This document shows, piece by piece, positions 52,052 to 61,706 of a stretch of 64,000 nt of DNA. Within the stretch, counting starts at the first letter, position 1, and the number at the start of each line of letters is the position of its first letter. A program made the position numbers and the translations under genes. The DNA is from Treponema pedis (GTDB lineage: Bacteria > Spirochaetota > Spirochaetia > Treponematales > Treponemataceae), in contig NZ_CP045670.1 of the NCBI RefSeq assembly GCF_017161325.1, positions 1,357,367 to 1,421,366 of the forward strand, given 5' to 3'. The notes under the pieces were generated by a model. That model saw only the letters and a program-made list of their open reading frames with translations. It was not told where the DNA came from and did no database searches.

Positions 52052-53899
52052 TTAATCTTGTAATTCGCTTATCCATGGGTTTTGTGTCCACATTCCTTTA
52101 TCTTTATCAAATAAATATCGGATAGCATCGAGCATCATATAGGTGCTGTCAATATCCATACAACCCGAATCTCCGCTCTGCCAAAAAAAACGTCCGAGCA
52201 TATAATCGTGTGCGAAACTGCCGAAAGATTGATATTGTTTTATTGCGCGTCGTGAGTTTTTATCCAAAAACTCCCATGCAGTCTGTTCGCCGATGTAGCC
52301 GAGCGAATAGCTCCATCGTATAACATTTGCACATCGTCCTATATCCCATGCATCGAGACAAACGGCTTTTTTCGCTCCCAAAAGACGGACAAAATTCATA
52401 GTGTCTTCGACATATTTTCTATGTTCTTTCATAAAGACTTCGATAAGATATTCTTCGTTTTTTTTCCAAATCATAGCTTCGTCAAAGTTATTCCAGTCGG
52501 GGGTTGTTTTGTCGAGAAATTTACGAATATGTTTTTGTATTTCATCGTAATGCTCTCGAATGTAGTATTTAACTTCGAGAGCTATCACTTCATCGAGTGT
52601 TGCATTATCGGAAATCGGATTGTCGTCCGAACGCTGTTTTTCTTTTAACCAAAAGATACTTATTTTTCTGTCCGCTTCCATCGCTTCTTCGAAATCGGAG
52701 CAGGCTGCAAACTCATCATACCTGCGTGCATGCCCGTCTCGCAGCAGCCAATGAATGGTGTAAATAGCGGAAGTACCGTCATGTATATCCCACCATTCTT
52801 TTAACGAGTTCCTTTTTAGCTCCCGTCCCTCATCAATGTGGGCACGGTCTTCTTCATTCAGTTTTTCATAACGCCGGTCTTCGGGGATAAAAGAGAGTTC
52901 TTCCATTGCCTCTTCGTTGACAACGGCAAGAATACCGGAAAGAAGAAGATGAAATTTTTTCCAATAATGGTCGGCAGAACTTATGACGATGCTGTCGTGT
53001 GTGCACAAATTTTCGACGGTTTCTGCAATAAGATGCAATTCATCAATGGACAAGTTTTTGTCGTTATTGTTGCTGCCGATAAAGTTTCTGATTTTTTTTA
53101 ATTGTCTCCTCTCGTTCCTTGTTTTAAGTTGGTAGTCGTTTTCCGCTATCCTGTCATAGTCCGATATGGGTTGCAAAAATCTTCCGCCTTCATCTTCGTA
53201 TCCTTCAAAAATTTTCAGTTTTTCATCAACCCATTTTTCCGTATCCGCATAACGGCCGAGAGCTTCTTGTAAGGTTTCGCCGCTAAGCGTTGCTTGTGCC
53301 TGTTTGCGGGATTTATCCAATCCGCTTTTTATTATCAGCAATCTTTCCCGCCTAATTCTTTTCCGTTCATATTTGTCTTTGTTCTCTTTTACTATCCGTT
53401 GAATCTCGTCGTCGGTAAGGGTAAATATTTTGGTGTTTTCATCAATCTTGGAAAATAGCAGCGGAACGGTTTCTTCATAGTAGTATTCCCAATTAGCCCA
53501 GTCTTCGTGCGGTAAAACATAAAACTGCAACCGCTCTGTTCCGATAGAATCACGAAACAATCTTATTTCATACTCTTGCGAAATAATTTTGTTAACGGCT
53601 TTTATCGTAACATCTTTATTTCTAATGTTGTCGGGATAGTCTATTTTTATATTTTTACCTTTGTATCGGATACAAAGATTTTTGTTTTCGTCATAGGCAG
53701 CTTGCAAAATATTTGTCTTCAAAATATTTGCAGCAATGCCGTCTATAATAGCTTCATCATCCGTATTGTAGTCGAAGTCCAGAAGTTCCCAGCCTTTGAC
53801 AACTTTCCGGGAATTTTCTTCTGTCGGATTTTTTAACAATCTTACCACCTTAGAAAATTTTTGCACTATTTCAAATAATTTGTCGATAATGTAACTCAT
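52052..53899 (-). CDS. DUF1266 domain protein (615 aa)
   Basis: The C-terminal 100 residues (AWDIGRCANVIRWSYSLGYI, GEQTAWEFLDKNSRRA, FAHDYMLGRFFW) match DUF1266. The N-terminal 180 residues form a separate beta-rich domain, and the middle is helical (LSGETLQEALGRYADTEKWV). It is the largest protein of the island and could be a multi-domain immunity protein. No membrane segment. Confidence 0.65.
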   Translation of the reverse strand: MSYIIDKLFEIVQKFSKVVRLLKNPTEENSRKVVKGWELLDFDYNTDDEAIIDGIAANILKTNILQAAYDENKNLCIRYKGKNIKIDYPDNIRNKDVTIKAVNKIISQEYEIRLFRDSIGTERLQFYVLPHEDWANWEYYYEETVPLLFSKIDENTKIFTLTDDEIQRIVKENKDKYERKRIRRERLLIIKSGLDKSRKQAQATLSGETLQEALGRYADTEKWVDEKLKIFEGYEDEGGRFLQPISDYDRIAENDYQLKTRNERRQLKKIRNFIGSNNNDKNLSIDELHLIAETVENLCTHDSIVISSADHYWKKFHLLLSGILAVVNEEAMEELSFIPEDRRYEKLNEEDRAHIDEGRELKRNSLKEWWDIHDGTSAIYTIHWLLRDGHARRYDEFAACSDFEEAMEADRKISIFWLKEKQRSDDNPISDNATLDEVIALEVKYYIREHYDEIQKHIRKFLDKTTPDWNNFDEAMIWKKNEEYLIEVFMKEHRKYVEDTMNFVRLLGAKKAVCLDAWDIGRCANVIRWSYSLGYIGEQTAWEFLDKNSRRAIKQYQSFGSFAHDYMLGRFFWQSGDSGCMDIDSTYMMLDAIRYLFDKDKGMWTQNPWISELQD

Positions 53900-53944
53900 T
53901 TTTTTCTCCTTATATTTTAAATTTATAATTTTATTTACGCTGTT

Positions 53945-54531
53945 TTACTTTAACTGTTTTATGTTTTTGTTTTCTACAAGCGATTTCATTTGTGTAATGG
54001 CTACACGGTTCAGCTGCACAAGGCGGTCGCTTTGCGGCAGTCCCTGTTTGATGAGCAGAGCATTGATACTCTCCATATTGCTAAGCACGACCAATTGCTC
54101 CAATGTGGCATAATCACGCAAGTTTCCGCTCTTGTCGGGGTTGTTTTGCCTCCACTCTTTGGCGGTAAGACCGAACAAGGCTACATTGAGCAGGTCGGCT
54201 TCGTCGGCATAGACCAAGGCAGCCTGCTTGCTGTAGCTTTTAGCCCGATAGCATTTGTTTTTTCGACCCATTCTTTTACGCTCAATTTGTAGCTATTCAA
54301 ACCGGTTTGACTTTTAATTACGGCGAATTCGCCATAATTAAAATCGGGGTTATATACACTTTCCCAAATACCGAGATATTCAACGGTATTCCTGTTTCGT
54401 AACCAGTCGGAAATAAAAAAATCTCCGTCTTTGGCTTTCAACATATCGGTAAGAGAAATATACTCCCACTCCTTATCTCTGATAATAGTAATTTCATTTC
54501 CCTGCACATTTATTTTACTGTTCTTTGCCAT
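53945..54531 (-). pseudogene. KilA-N domain protein, frameshifted and shortened
   Basis: From the ATG at 54531, EITIIRDKEWEYISLTDMLK and FFISDWLRNRNTVEYLGIWE are the KilA-N DNA-binding part; KLSVKEWVEKTNAIGL then breaks. In another frame QAALVYADEADLLNVALFGL and LRDYATLEQLVVLSNMESIN complete the usual C-terminus to 53945. A central stretch is missing. KilA-N proteins are phage antirepressor-type regulators. Confidence 0.7.
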
Positions 54532-54847
54532 TTTGTTTTTCTCCTTCATTTAAATTTATATTATTCTTTATGCCGGTAGTATCTATGCCAACCAATACGG
54601 CACGGCACATATCGCCCTCTAAAAACGAAATGCAATCATTATACAATTCTTTGCAATCTCCGTCGTTCGGATAAACTTCGTCCCACAGATATAAAATATT
54701 TTTGATTGTCTTCAATACCAAAACACCTCTTTTCAATGGTGATAGCTGCTCAAAAATCAAATTCCTGTACGGTAATCTTAAATGATGTATCGAATCGTAT
54801 CTAATTATTTCACTGCATTTCACAATTATATCTTGTACATTATTCAT
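54515..54847 (-). CDS. Hypothetical immunity-type protein (110 aa)
   Basis: The start at 54847 (MNNVQDIIVKCSEII) is preferred because AGGAGCAACG lies upstream. Helical, with a conserved-looking PLKRGVLVLKTIKNILYLWD core. It overlaps the start of the KilA-N remnant. Family not recognised. Confidence 0.55.
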   Translation of the reverse strand: MNNVQDIIVKCSEIIRYDSIHHLRLPYRNLIFEQLSPLKRGVLVLKTIKNILYLWDEVYPNDGDCKELYNDCISFLEGDMCRAVLVGIDTTGIKNNINLNEGEKQNGKEQ

Positions 54848-54929
54848 CGTTGCTCCTAAAAATTTCCGTTCCATAAATAATCATCGTAAAAACAACAGGT
54901 CAATTTTTTCCTCTTCCGGTTGTGCAAGT

Positions 54930-55517
54930 TCATCTGTCGTCATGCTTTTTCCCTTTTTTTGATTTGTTGTTGTGTTTAAAATGGTCCCGCTTCATTACAT
55001 ACACAAATAAAACCATCAGTCCTACGAATGGAGGAAGAAACCGCCAATCTATGTGTTCGCAGCTTGCTTTAATAAGAGCCCACTGTTTCGATAAACTATA
55101 CCCAAAATAATACGAACGATAAAACAACATCAGCAGCACAAAAGATAATATACCATTGACAAAAACCGAAAGCATTACCCTTTTTGATACTTTCCATCTT
55201 TCTTCGGGAGATAAGTCTTTTTTAAAATACCCAATAAAGAATAAGGAGTAAAGTGCAGGAACTACCACCATCGCCATTATGGGCTCTATTCTTCCACGAC
55301 CAAGGCCAAAACTCAGTCTCGTTCTTTGAAATGCTGTTGATATAACTTCATTTTCTATGCCTATTATACTAAATATAATAAGTACAGAATAAGATACCGC
55401 CATTGCTAATATATACCTTAGCATCTGATTCTTTATCTTATCCAAGAACATTTTTTTTATGCCGTACAAGAGCAGAATGACAACTGCAAAACTTCCGTAT
55501 ACTATTAATCGATTCAT
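54930..55517 (-). CDS. Integral membrane protein (195 aa)
   Basis: Five predicted membrane helices (about residues 3-20, 35-55, 80-98, 115-135, 160-175) and a very basic C-terminal tail (HNNKSKKGKKHDD). No known family. Confidence 0.6.
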   Translation of the reverse strand: MNRLIVYGSFAVVILLLYGIKKMFLDKIKNQMLRYILAMAVSYSVLIIFSIIGIENEVISTAFQRTRLSFGLGRGRIEPIMAMVVVPALYSLFFIGYFKKDLSPEERWKVSKRVMLSVFVNGILSFVLLMLFYRSYYFGYSLSKQWALIKASCEHIDWRFLPPFVGLMVLFVYVMKRDHFKHNNKSKKGKKHDDR

Positions 55518-55569
55518 ATATTATTATCCATAATGATACATCAACTGCCGATTTCATATTATAAATTAT

Positions 55570-55815
55570 TTATCTGTAATCAGATTCATGTACACACCCT
55601 TTTTTATATTGAGATTGACTTCTAACAGTGCCGTTTTCATAATATCCAACCATTGTACCATCTTGTAAGCCGTCAATATATTCGGTTCTACTGCCTAATA
55701 CTCCGTCCTTATTATACCATTCTTCAATACCTGTAAATAATTTACCGTTATAATAAATATATCCGCTGTCATCATTACTTAGATATAAAGAATTTACTAT
55801 TAACTTTTCATCCAT
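55570..55815 (-). CDS. MORN-like (YwqK-type) protein
   Basis: 81 aa. Repeated strands of the form GYIYYNGKLFTGIEEWYNKD and TMVGYYENGTVRSQSQYKKG are the YwqK/MORN-variant antitoxin repeat. YwqK neutralises the YwqJ toxin in Bacillus. The protein is short for the family and may be truncated at the end. Confidence 0.65.
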   Translation of the reverse strand: MDEKLIVNSLYLSNDDSGYIYYNGKLFTGIEEWYNKDGVLGSRTEYIDGLQDGTMVGYYENGTVRSQSQYKKGCVHESDYR

Positions 55816-55833
55816 ATTCTATCTCCTTTTTTA

Positions 55834-56805
55834 TTAGTTATTTATATTATACAAGGCTATTTCTTTTAGTCCTTTATCGAAAAGCGAGGTAAGGCATATT
55901 TCGCCTGCGATATTTTCGAGTTTGTGTTTTGACATTCCTCTTGGGAAAGCAATATCGGAATATTCGCGTGTGCCGAGTGAAAAAACTTTTTGTTTACCCT
56001 TCCAGTCATCGGTTTTAAAAAGAGGCGTCATTATCACATATTGAGAATCCGTAAAGCGTCCGTTGATACCGCGTCTTTTATCGTCTTTTTTTAGGAAGTC
56101 CGATTCGATAAGTTTTTCGATTACTTTCCCGTTTTCGGAAACTCTTGCAAGGGCATAATAATTCATTCCCCACTTATTAACCGATGTTTGGCTGTCACCC
56201 GGAATAAAGGCATAGATTTCTTTATTCGATATTTTAATACTGTCTATTTTGGGAGCTTCTTCATTTCTGCCGTCTTGATAGATAAATGCCTTTTTGTCGA
56301 TTGTAGAAAAACATTTCCATTCGGCATATTTTGCAGCAGCATCAAATTCAAAAAGAGCAAAACATCTTGCGTCTCCGCAATAAAATTCATTTTCAAAGCA
56401 AACGGGAATTATTCGGCTGTCGGATATATTTTGAAAATACCTCTGTTGAGCTTTTTCCGGTACGATGTTTCGCCGTAACAGAGATTTGTTTTTTATTGGA
56501 ATAATTTCAGGCGACGAATGAATACCTGAGTAATACCGCAGTTCTTTTGCCGAAATGATAAGTCCGAAACCTGCACCATATCGAAAAAGCACAGGATAAT
56601 CTCTGCTTGATACCTCTTCATATTCAATCGGAATCTTTTTTATGCCGTCGGAAGAAAGCATAAGGAGGTAATATTTATCCCAATTGATATTGCCCGAAGT
56701 TAGAATTATTGCAGTACTGTTCGGCAGCAAGACAGAGCCGTGCACAAACGAATACTCACTATCCAATTCCCATTTTTTTAATAAACTTAATTTTAGGTTA
56801 TTCAT
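55834..56805 (-). CDS. Hypothetical beta-rich protein (323 aa)
   Basis: Strand-rich repeats (WKCFSTIDKKAFIYQDGRNE, YALARVSENGKVIEKLIESD) suggest a beta-propeller. It resembles the protein at 3447 in style rather than in clear sequence identity. Next to the MORN-like gene in one transcript. Confidence 0.5.
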   Translation of the reverse strand: MNNLKLSLLKKWELDSEYSFVHGSVLLPNSTAIILTSGNINWDKYYLLMLSSDGIKKIPIEYEEVSSRDYPVLFRYGAGFGLIISAKELRYYSGIHSSPEIIPIKNKSLLRRNIVPEKAQQRYFQNISDSRIIPVCFENEFYCGDARCFALFEFDAAAKYAEWKCFSTIDKKAFIYQDGRNEEAPKIDSIKISNKEIYAFIPGDSQTSVNKWGMNYYALARVSENGKVIEKLIESDFLKKDDKRRGINGRFTDSQYVIMTPLFKTDDWKGKQKVFSLGTREYSDIAFPRGMSKHKLENIAGEICLTSLFDKGLKEIALYNINN

Positions 56806-56929
56806 ATTTTTTTCTCCTTATTGTTTAATTTATAGGGCACCTCTAAAAACCTATTTTTCAGTGTACTTATTTATTATTTTAGGCACTTTTTTATAAATTG
56901 TATAGTGTAAAACTTGGATTCTTTATCTT

Positions 56930-57003
56930 AGTTCTACATTTTCATTATCATCTTTTGCAACCTCAAGAGTTTCAAACAATATCTCATATTACCTTTTGAA
57001 GCG
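56930..57003 (-). pseudogene. 3' footprint of an Imm70 gene
   Basis: About 75 bases match the end of the Imm70 gene at 43476 (DDNENVEL) and then jump to its IPPQKVIWD region, so both 5' and internal parts are deleted. Bases 56806-56929 hold nothing else recognisable. Confidence 0.65.
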
Positions 57004-57009
57004 GATTGT

Positions 57010-57441
57010 TTATTCTAATTCAAAAAACCATTCTAAAAATGAATTAAAATCTTTCCATTGAGGTTGTAGTTGCCCATTTTGAAAATCAATTAACTTTTGT
57101 CCAAGTTCAAGTTCTAAAACTTCCCCTGTTTTAAGATTATAGAAAAATCCTCCCTCTGCTTCAAAGCTATCCAATGGAATATATTCTTCGGGTAAATTTA
57201 ATGCTGATTGCATATTCTCTATTTGTTCAGAATATGTAGAGTTAATAGCAAACCAACAGACATTATATATATCATAAGCTTGTCCTGAAAATGTTACAGC
57301 ATTTGTATAAAGATTAAATTGGGCGAAAGCCGCATCCAATTTAATACCTAAATCTAACATTACTTTTTGATAATTTGTATCTTCAGTTTCGTCGTACAAC
57401 CCTGTTTCTATCAAATAATTTTTAACTTTTTCTGACAACAT
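57010..57441 (-). CDS. SMI1/KNR4-like (SUKH) protein
   Basis: 143 aa from the ATG at 57441 (AAGGAGATAATT upstream). The tail GGFFYNLKTGEVLELELG followed by W.DFNSFLEWFFELE is typical of SUKH immunity proteins. The longer start at 57483 has no ribosome site. Confidence 0.65.
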   Translation of the reverse strand: MLSEKVKNYLIETGLYDETEDTNYQKVMLDLGIKLDAAFAQFNLYTNAVTFSGQAYDIYNVCWFAINSTYSEQIENMQSALNLPEEYIPLDSFEAEGGFFYNLKTGEVLELELGQKLIDFQNGQLQPQWKDFNSFLEWFFELE

Positions 57442-57502
57442 AATTATCTCCTTATTGTTTAATTCATAATTAAGTATTTCCAACTCCTAATTGCGAAATA
57501 AT

Positions 57503-58609
57503 CTATTTAAGATATTTGGCTTTTTTTCCTAAAATATCCTGCCACCATTGAGGGGTAAATTCCTTACTGCGGGGATAAACACGAAATTCTTCTTTTATTT
57601 TGTCCGACTCCCTTGCTGTTTTAGATAACTGATTGTAATCATCATAGATAAAGTTTATTTTGTATGATTTATCCGGGTAAATAACCATATGGCTTTCGAG
57701 CCATGCTCCTTCTTCGGGACTTTGATTATACATTTCCTGTTTAACATCATCTATTACATCACTTTGATTTTCGTCAGGCCACATTCTCATTTCCTTTAAC
57801 TTGATTGCATTCCCTTTAATATAAAAGAGAATCTCTGTAGTTGTGCCAGATAATTCCAAACAAATAGAATTATATTCTATTCTGTCAAAACTCATGTCAT
57901 TCTCCTGATTATACAAATCCTCAATTGTCATATCTACAATATGTTCAAGTTTTTCTCTGATAGTATCTGATGTGTAAGACTGGTTTCGTCTGAATTCAGA
58001 TGATTTTGCAGGCTTATTTGTACTAATATTTAGAACAAGTACAGCTGTATCGGGGGAAGTGTATAATTGTAAGGCCGTTTCTAAATACCAATCCCAAAAC
58101 TCTTTTCTGCGAACAACATTGCCCTCTCCCACAAAAGGATTACCTCCCGAATAAGCCATTGAAGCGTAAAAATCGGGTGTCCAGTCCTGCCAATCGAAAG
58201 CATTGTCATCTTCTCCCTGATAATCCTCTATCTCCAATTCGGTACCATAGCCCAAAGTGGCACATAAAGAAAGAGCCGTCATGCCGACTAATCCCGTATC
58301 TCCCATGATAGATTCAAAATAGTTGGTATTATCATTATAGAGTGCTTCAAATTCTTTTCTGTCACACGACTGCCGGTATAAAAAAACGTCTGCTTTATTA
58401 ATAATACCCGTCATTATCGGATTGTTCGGAAAATCCTTTGCCCAGACAGGATATACTTTTTTAAGGCATTCGAAATAAAGTTTACCAATAACACTTGTAT
58501 CATTTATAGCATTCAATAATGATACTCTTTCCTTTAAAGGCAAATGACCCGATTTGCTATTCTTTACTATTTTGTGCAGGCTTTTAATAAGTGATTTTAT
58601 TTTTTCCAT
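57503..58609 (-). CDS. Imm5-like plus YezG-like protein, paralogue 1
   Basis: 368 aa. Residues 1-190 form a helical Imm5-like domain (RKEFWDWYLETALQLY at its end). Residues 200-368 resemble YezG/DUF600 (SPEEGAWLESHMVIYPDKSY, and YPRSKEFTPQWWQDIL at the end). The first half is almost identical to that of paralogue 2 at 58702 (4 differences in about 178 residues), while the second half is much more divergent. Confidence 0.65.
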   Translation of the reverse strand: MEKIKSLIKSLHKIVKNSKSGHLPLKERVSLLNAINDTSVIGKLYFECLKKVYPVWAKDFPNNPIMTGIINKADVFLYRQSCDRKEFEALYNDNTNYFESIMGDTGLVGMTALSLCATLGYGTELEIEDYQGEDDNAFDWQDWTPDFYASMAYSGGNPFVGEGNVVRRKEFWDWYLETALQLYTSPDTAVLVLNISTNKPAKSSEFRRNQSYTSDTIREKLEHIVDMTIEDLYNQENDMSFDRIEYNSICLELSGTTTEILFYIKGNAIKLKEMRMWPDENQSDVIDDVKQEMYNQSPEEGAWLESHMVIYPDKSYKINFIYDDYNQLSKTARESDKIKEEFRVYPRSKEFTPQWWQDILGKKAKYLK

Positions 58610-58701
58610 AGGTTACACCTTATTTTTAGGTTGTTCATATTTTTATCTCCTTATTGTTTAATTTATAATTAAGCATTTCCAACTCCTAATTGCGAAATAA
58701 T

Positions 58702-59790
58702 CTATTTAAGATATTTGGCTTTTTTTTCTAAAATATCCTGCCACCATTGAGGAGTAAATTCTTTACTGCGGGGAAATTTTTCAAATTCACTCACGAAACG
58801 ATCAGGTTGCTGCCAATTATTCGGAAGTTCTTCTATATTATCATAATTAAACTCTATCGAATAGGTTTTGTCTTCGTTAATTTCTATTTTGGAAGTAAAC
58901 CAAGCTCCTTCGCATTTATTTTGTTCATACATCATATATTTTATTTCGTTCATTAAATCAAAAGATTCTACTTTTCCTCTAATTTTACAAACTTCCCCAT
59001 TTTTAGTAAAATAAGAATTTACACGAAGCCCGGTTTTCATACAATATGCTTTTATATGTATTTTACTCCAACTGTCCTGATAATCTCTACAACACGAATC
59101 AATGGTTTTATTTATCACTTCATTGAGTTTATTAAGTATGGCATCAGTTTTATAAGTTTGAGTTCTGTCAATATTTTTAGTTAACTTCTCCGATTCGATT
59201 TGTAATGGAGGTGATAAGAGCAGAGGATTATCCGGTAATCTATATAATTCCAAAACCATATCTAAATACCAATCCCAAAACTCTTTTCTGCGAACGATAT
59301 TGCCCTCTCCCACAAAAGGATTACCTCCCGAATAAGCCATTGAAGCGTAAAAATCGGGTGTCCAATCCTGCCAATCGAAAGCATTGTCATCTTCTCCCTG
59401 ATAATCCTCTATCTCCAATTCGGTACCATAGCCCAAAGTTGCACATAAAGAAAGAGCTGTCATGCCGGCTAATCCCGTATCGCCCGTAATAGATTCAAAA
59501 TAGTTGGTATTATCATTATAGAGTGCTTCAAATTCTTTTCTGTCACACGACTGCCGGTATAAAAAAGCGTCTGCTTTATTAATAATACCCGTCATTATCG
59601 GATTGTTCGGAAAATCCTTCGCCCAGACAGGATATACTTTTTTAAGGCATTCGAAATAAAGTTTACCAATAACACTTGTATCATTTATGGCATTCAATAA
59701 TGATACTCTTTCCTTTAAAGGCAAATGACCCGATTTGCTATTCTTTACTATTTTGTGCAGGCTTTTAATAAGTGATTTTATTTTTTCCAT
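58702..59790 (-). CDS. Imm5-like plus YezG-like protein, paralogue 2
   Basis: 362 aa, with the same domain order as paralogue 1. Divergence starts at WYLDMVLELY. The second half (KCEGAWFTSKIEINEDKTYS, RVNSYFTKNGEVCKIRGKVE) is a different YezG-like sequence, but the last 20 residues are again shared. The DNA around both genes is also repeated. Confidence 0.65.
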   Translation of the reverse strand: MEKIKSLIKSLHKIVKNSKSGHLPLKERVSLLNAINDTSVIGKLYFECLKKVYPVWAKDFPNNPIMTGIINKADAFLYRQSCDRKEFEALYNDNTNYFESITGDTGLAGMTALSLCATLGYGTELEIEDYQGEDDNAFDWQDWTPDFYASMAYSGGNPFVGEGNIVRRKEFWDWYLDMVLELYRLPDNPLLLSPPLQIESEKLTKNIDRTQTYKTDAILNKLNEVINKTIDSCCRDYQDSWSKIHIKAYCMKTGLRVNSYFTKNGEVCKIRGKVESFDLMNEIKYMMYEQNKCEGAWFTSKIEINEDKTYSIEFNYDNIEELPNNWQQPDRFVSEFEKFPRSKEFTPQWWQDILEKKAKYLK

Positions 59791-59826
59791 AGGTTACACC
59801 TTATTTTTAATTAGTTTTTAAAACTT

Positions 59827-60927
59827 TTATTCTGCAATATTAATTCCTTTTTCGATAAGTTTTTTCTTTGCTTTTTCGGAAATATAAATAACCGTGCCGT
59901 CAATAAGTTTTAAGTTTGGAAACTGTGCCAACTCTTCATCGGAAATAGATTTAATATCAAATGAATTGTCTTCGCCGTCCCACTGCGGAATAAGCTGCAT
60001 ATTAATTTCGTTTCCGCCGTCAAGAAAGAGCTGTGTTACCTTTGGGGCAAGTTCGGCAGGGATTTCCAATTTCTGAAACCAACTTTTTACTTCCGGTATC
60101 ATTTTATCGCAGTAATCATCGGGGTCTATTTCTTTTTTTGCATAATCTTTGCAAAAATCATATACATCGAATTTCGGTTTGAGCAATTCCTGTTCGTACA
60201 TCAGTTCTTGGATAATAGCAAGTTTAAAATTGAAGTTTGTAAATTTAAGGACTTCACCTTCCGCTTTCGGCAATATCCATTTACCGCTCGACACTCTCGG
60301 CGGTTTGTACCAAAAACTTATATTCCGTATAGGTTCAGGGTCGGCACGCACCAAATTGGCTATCTCATCGGTTTCGGATTTTCTTAAACGTTCCTGAAAA
60401 GGTATTGCTTTTAAAACCGAATTAATTTTACTCGACAATGAGCAATTTACTTTCCAGTTGCCGACTTTCATTTCCAAAAGTATATAAGCATCTCTCAATT
60501 CTTTTTGAGGGATAGCCTCCAAAACAGTTTTGCCGTTTATCGTAAAAGTGCCGGAAAATATCTGCTTTGGATTTGCATCGAAAAACGCAAATTTTACATT
60601 TTTCTCCCAGTCCGGGTCTTCGCATATCCTTAGCTGTATTTCTCCAATACTTCCTTTGGAAACAAAAATCTTTATTCCCAGATTATCCCAGATATATATT
60701 TCTTTTGCATCGTCTTTACTTGCTGTTCCATCAGGTGATTCGTACGATATTTTTCTGTATTCGCCGAATTTTTCCGCCAGAATATCCGTTGACATATTTT
60801 CCATAAACTCATCATTAATATACAAGCCGTTTTTAGTCAGGTTGATACAAAGTTCCTGTTGCGGCATAGACGTTTGTTTGCCTTGTTTGTTCTGTTTGTT
60901 CAATCCGAAATTTTTTAAAATATTCAT
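59827..60927 (-). CDS. DUF6892-like protein (366 aa)
   Basis: FNFKLAIIQELMYEQELLKP, FDVYDFCKDYAKKEIDPDDY and LFLDGGNEINMQLIPQWDGE agree with my recollection of DUF6892, often preceded, as here, by an N-terminal beta domain (CINLTKNGLYINDEFMENMS). No known activity. Immunity-type by context. Confidence 0.55.
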   Translation of the reverse strand: MNILKNFGLNKQNKQGKQTSMPQQELCINLTKNGLYINDEFMENMSTDILAEKFGEYRKISYESPDGTASKDDAKEIYIWDNLGIKIFVSKGSIGEIQLRICEDPDWEKNVKFAFFDANPKQIFSGTFTINGKTVLEAIPQKELRDAYILLEMKVGNWKVNCSLSSKINSVLKAIPFQERLRKSETDEIANLVRADPEPIRNISFWYKPPRVSSGKWILPKAEGEVLKFTNFNFKLAIIQELMYEQELLKPKFDVYDFCKDYAKKEIDPDDYCDKMIPEVKSWFQKLEIPAELAPKVTQLFLDGGNEINMQLIPQWDGEDNSFDIKSISDEELAQFPNLKLIDGTVIYISEKAKKKLIEKGINIAE

Positions 60928-60969
60928 ATTTTTATCTACTTTATTTATTTTTCAATTAAGCAATAAGTT

Positions 60970-61704
60970 TTACATTTTATGAAAAGCCTTTTCTGCGGCG
61001 TAATGCAGTTTTTTCGAAACATTTTCAAATTCCGAGGACCAAATCGATTCATCGTATTTCCATTTAAGCGGTGTTTTGTAGTTTTCCCATATTATGCAAG
61101 CCTGTTTATTCACTTCCTCGATGAGGTCGGTAATTTTCAAAGCCTTGCCCGCATTGCTCATCATTATATGCCAGTTGTCCAAATCGGCAGGGTCTTCGGT
61201 ATGGATAGATTTATTTCTTGGAAGGTAATACACAAAGTCGCTTGTGTCGAAAGGAAACAGGGTATGACACATAGCAATATCGTAAACATCTTGAGCTAAT
61301 ACGGTTGGCTGCTGCTCGTCGGAATAGCCGAAAGTGGAGACGTATAAACAGCTGCGTAAAACGCTTGCCACAGTTCTGCAAACAGGAGCAAAGGCATATT
61401 TCGACACCTTGTTTGTTATAGCTCCGTTTCGAATAAAACTGATAGCACTGTCTATTTCTTCTCTTCTTGCCTTTACGTATTTTATTCTTTTAAACCGCCA
61501 AGCAGGCATCAGCTCCAAAGAATTGTCGATGGCTCGCAAGTGCTTATCTCTTTTTTCTTCCGGCGTACCGTTAAGCTCCGCAATCCTCATAACAGCCTGC
61601 TTCCAAAACGGCATTAAGGTTTTTACCCATTCAAAATACTGCAAAAACAGGTCATCGGGCTTTTCTTTCTCTAAAATATTTCTTATCTCTGTAAGTTTTA
61701 CCAT
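60970..61704 (-). CDS. Hypothetical immunity-type protein (244 aa)
   Basis: Helical. VSKYAFAPVCRTVASVLRSC followed by a LYVSTFGYSDEQQPT loop is distinctive but not assigned by me. Possibly related to Imm5-like families, on size and helix pattern only. Confidence 0.5.
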   Translation of the reverse strand: MVKLTEIRNILEKEKPDDLFLQYFEWVKTLMPFWKQAVMRIAELNGTPEEKRDKHLRAIDNSLELMPAWRFKRIKYVKARREEIDSAISFIRNGAITNKVSKYAFAPVCRTVASVLRSCLYVSTFGYSDEQQPTVLAQDVYDIAMCHTLFPFDTSDFVYYLPRNKSIHTEDPADLDNWHIMMSNAGKALKITDLIEEVNKQACIIWENYKTPLKWKYDESIWSSEFENVSKKLHYAAEKAFHKM

Positions 61705-61706
61705 TG

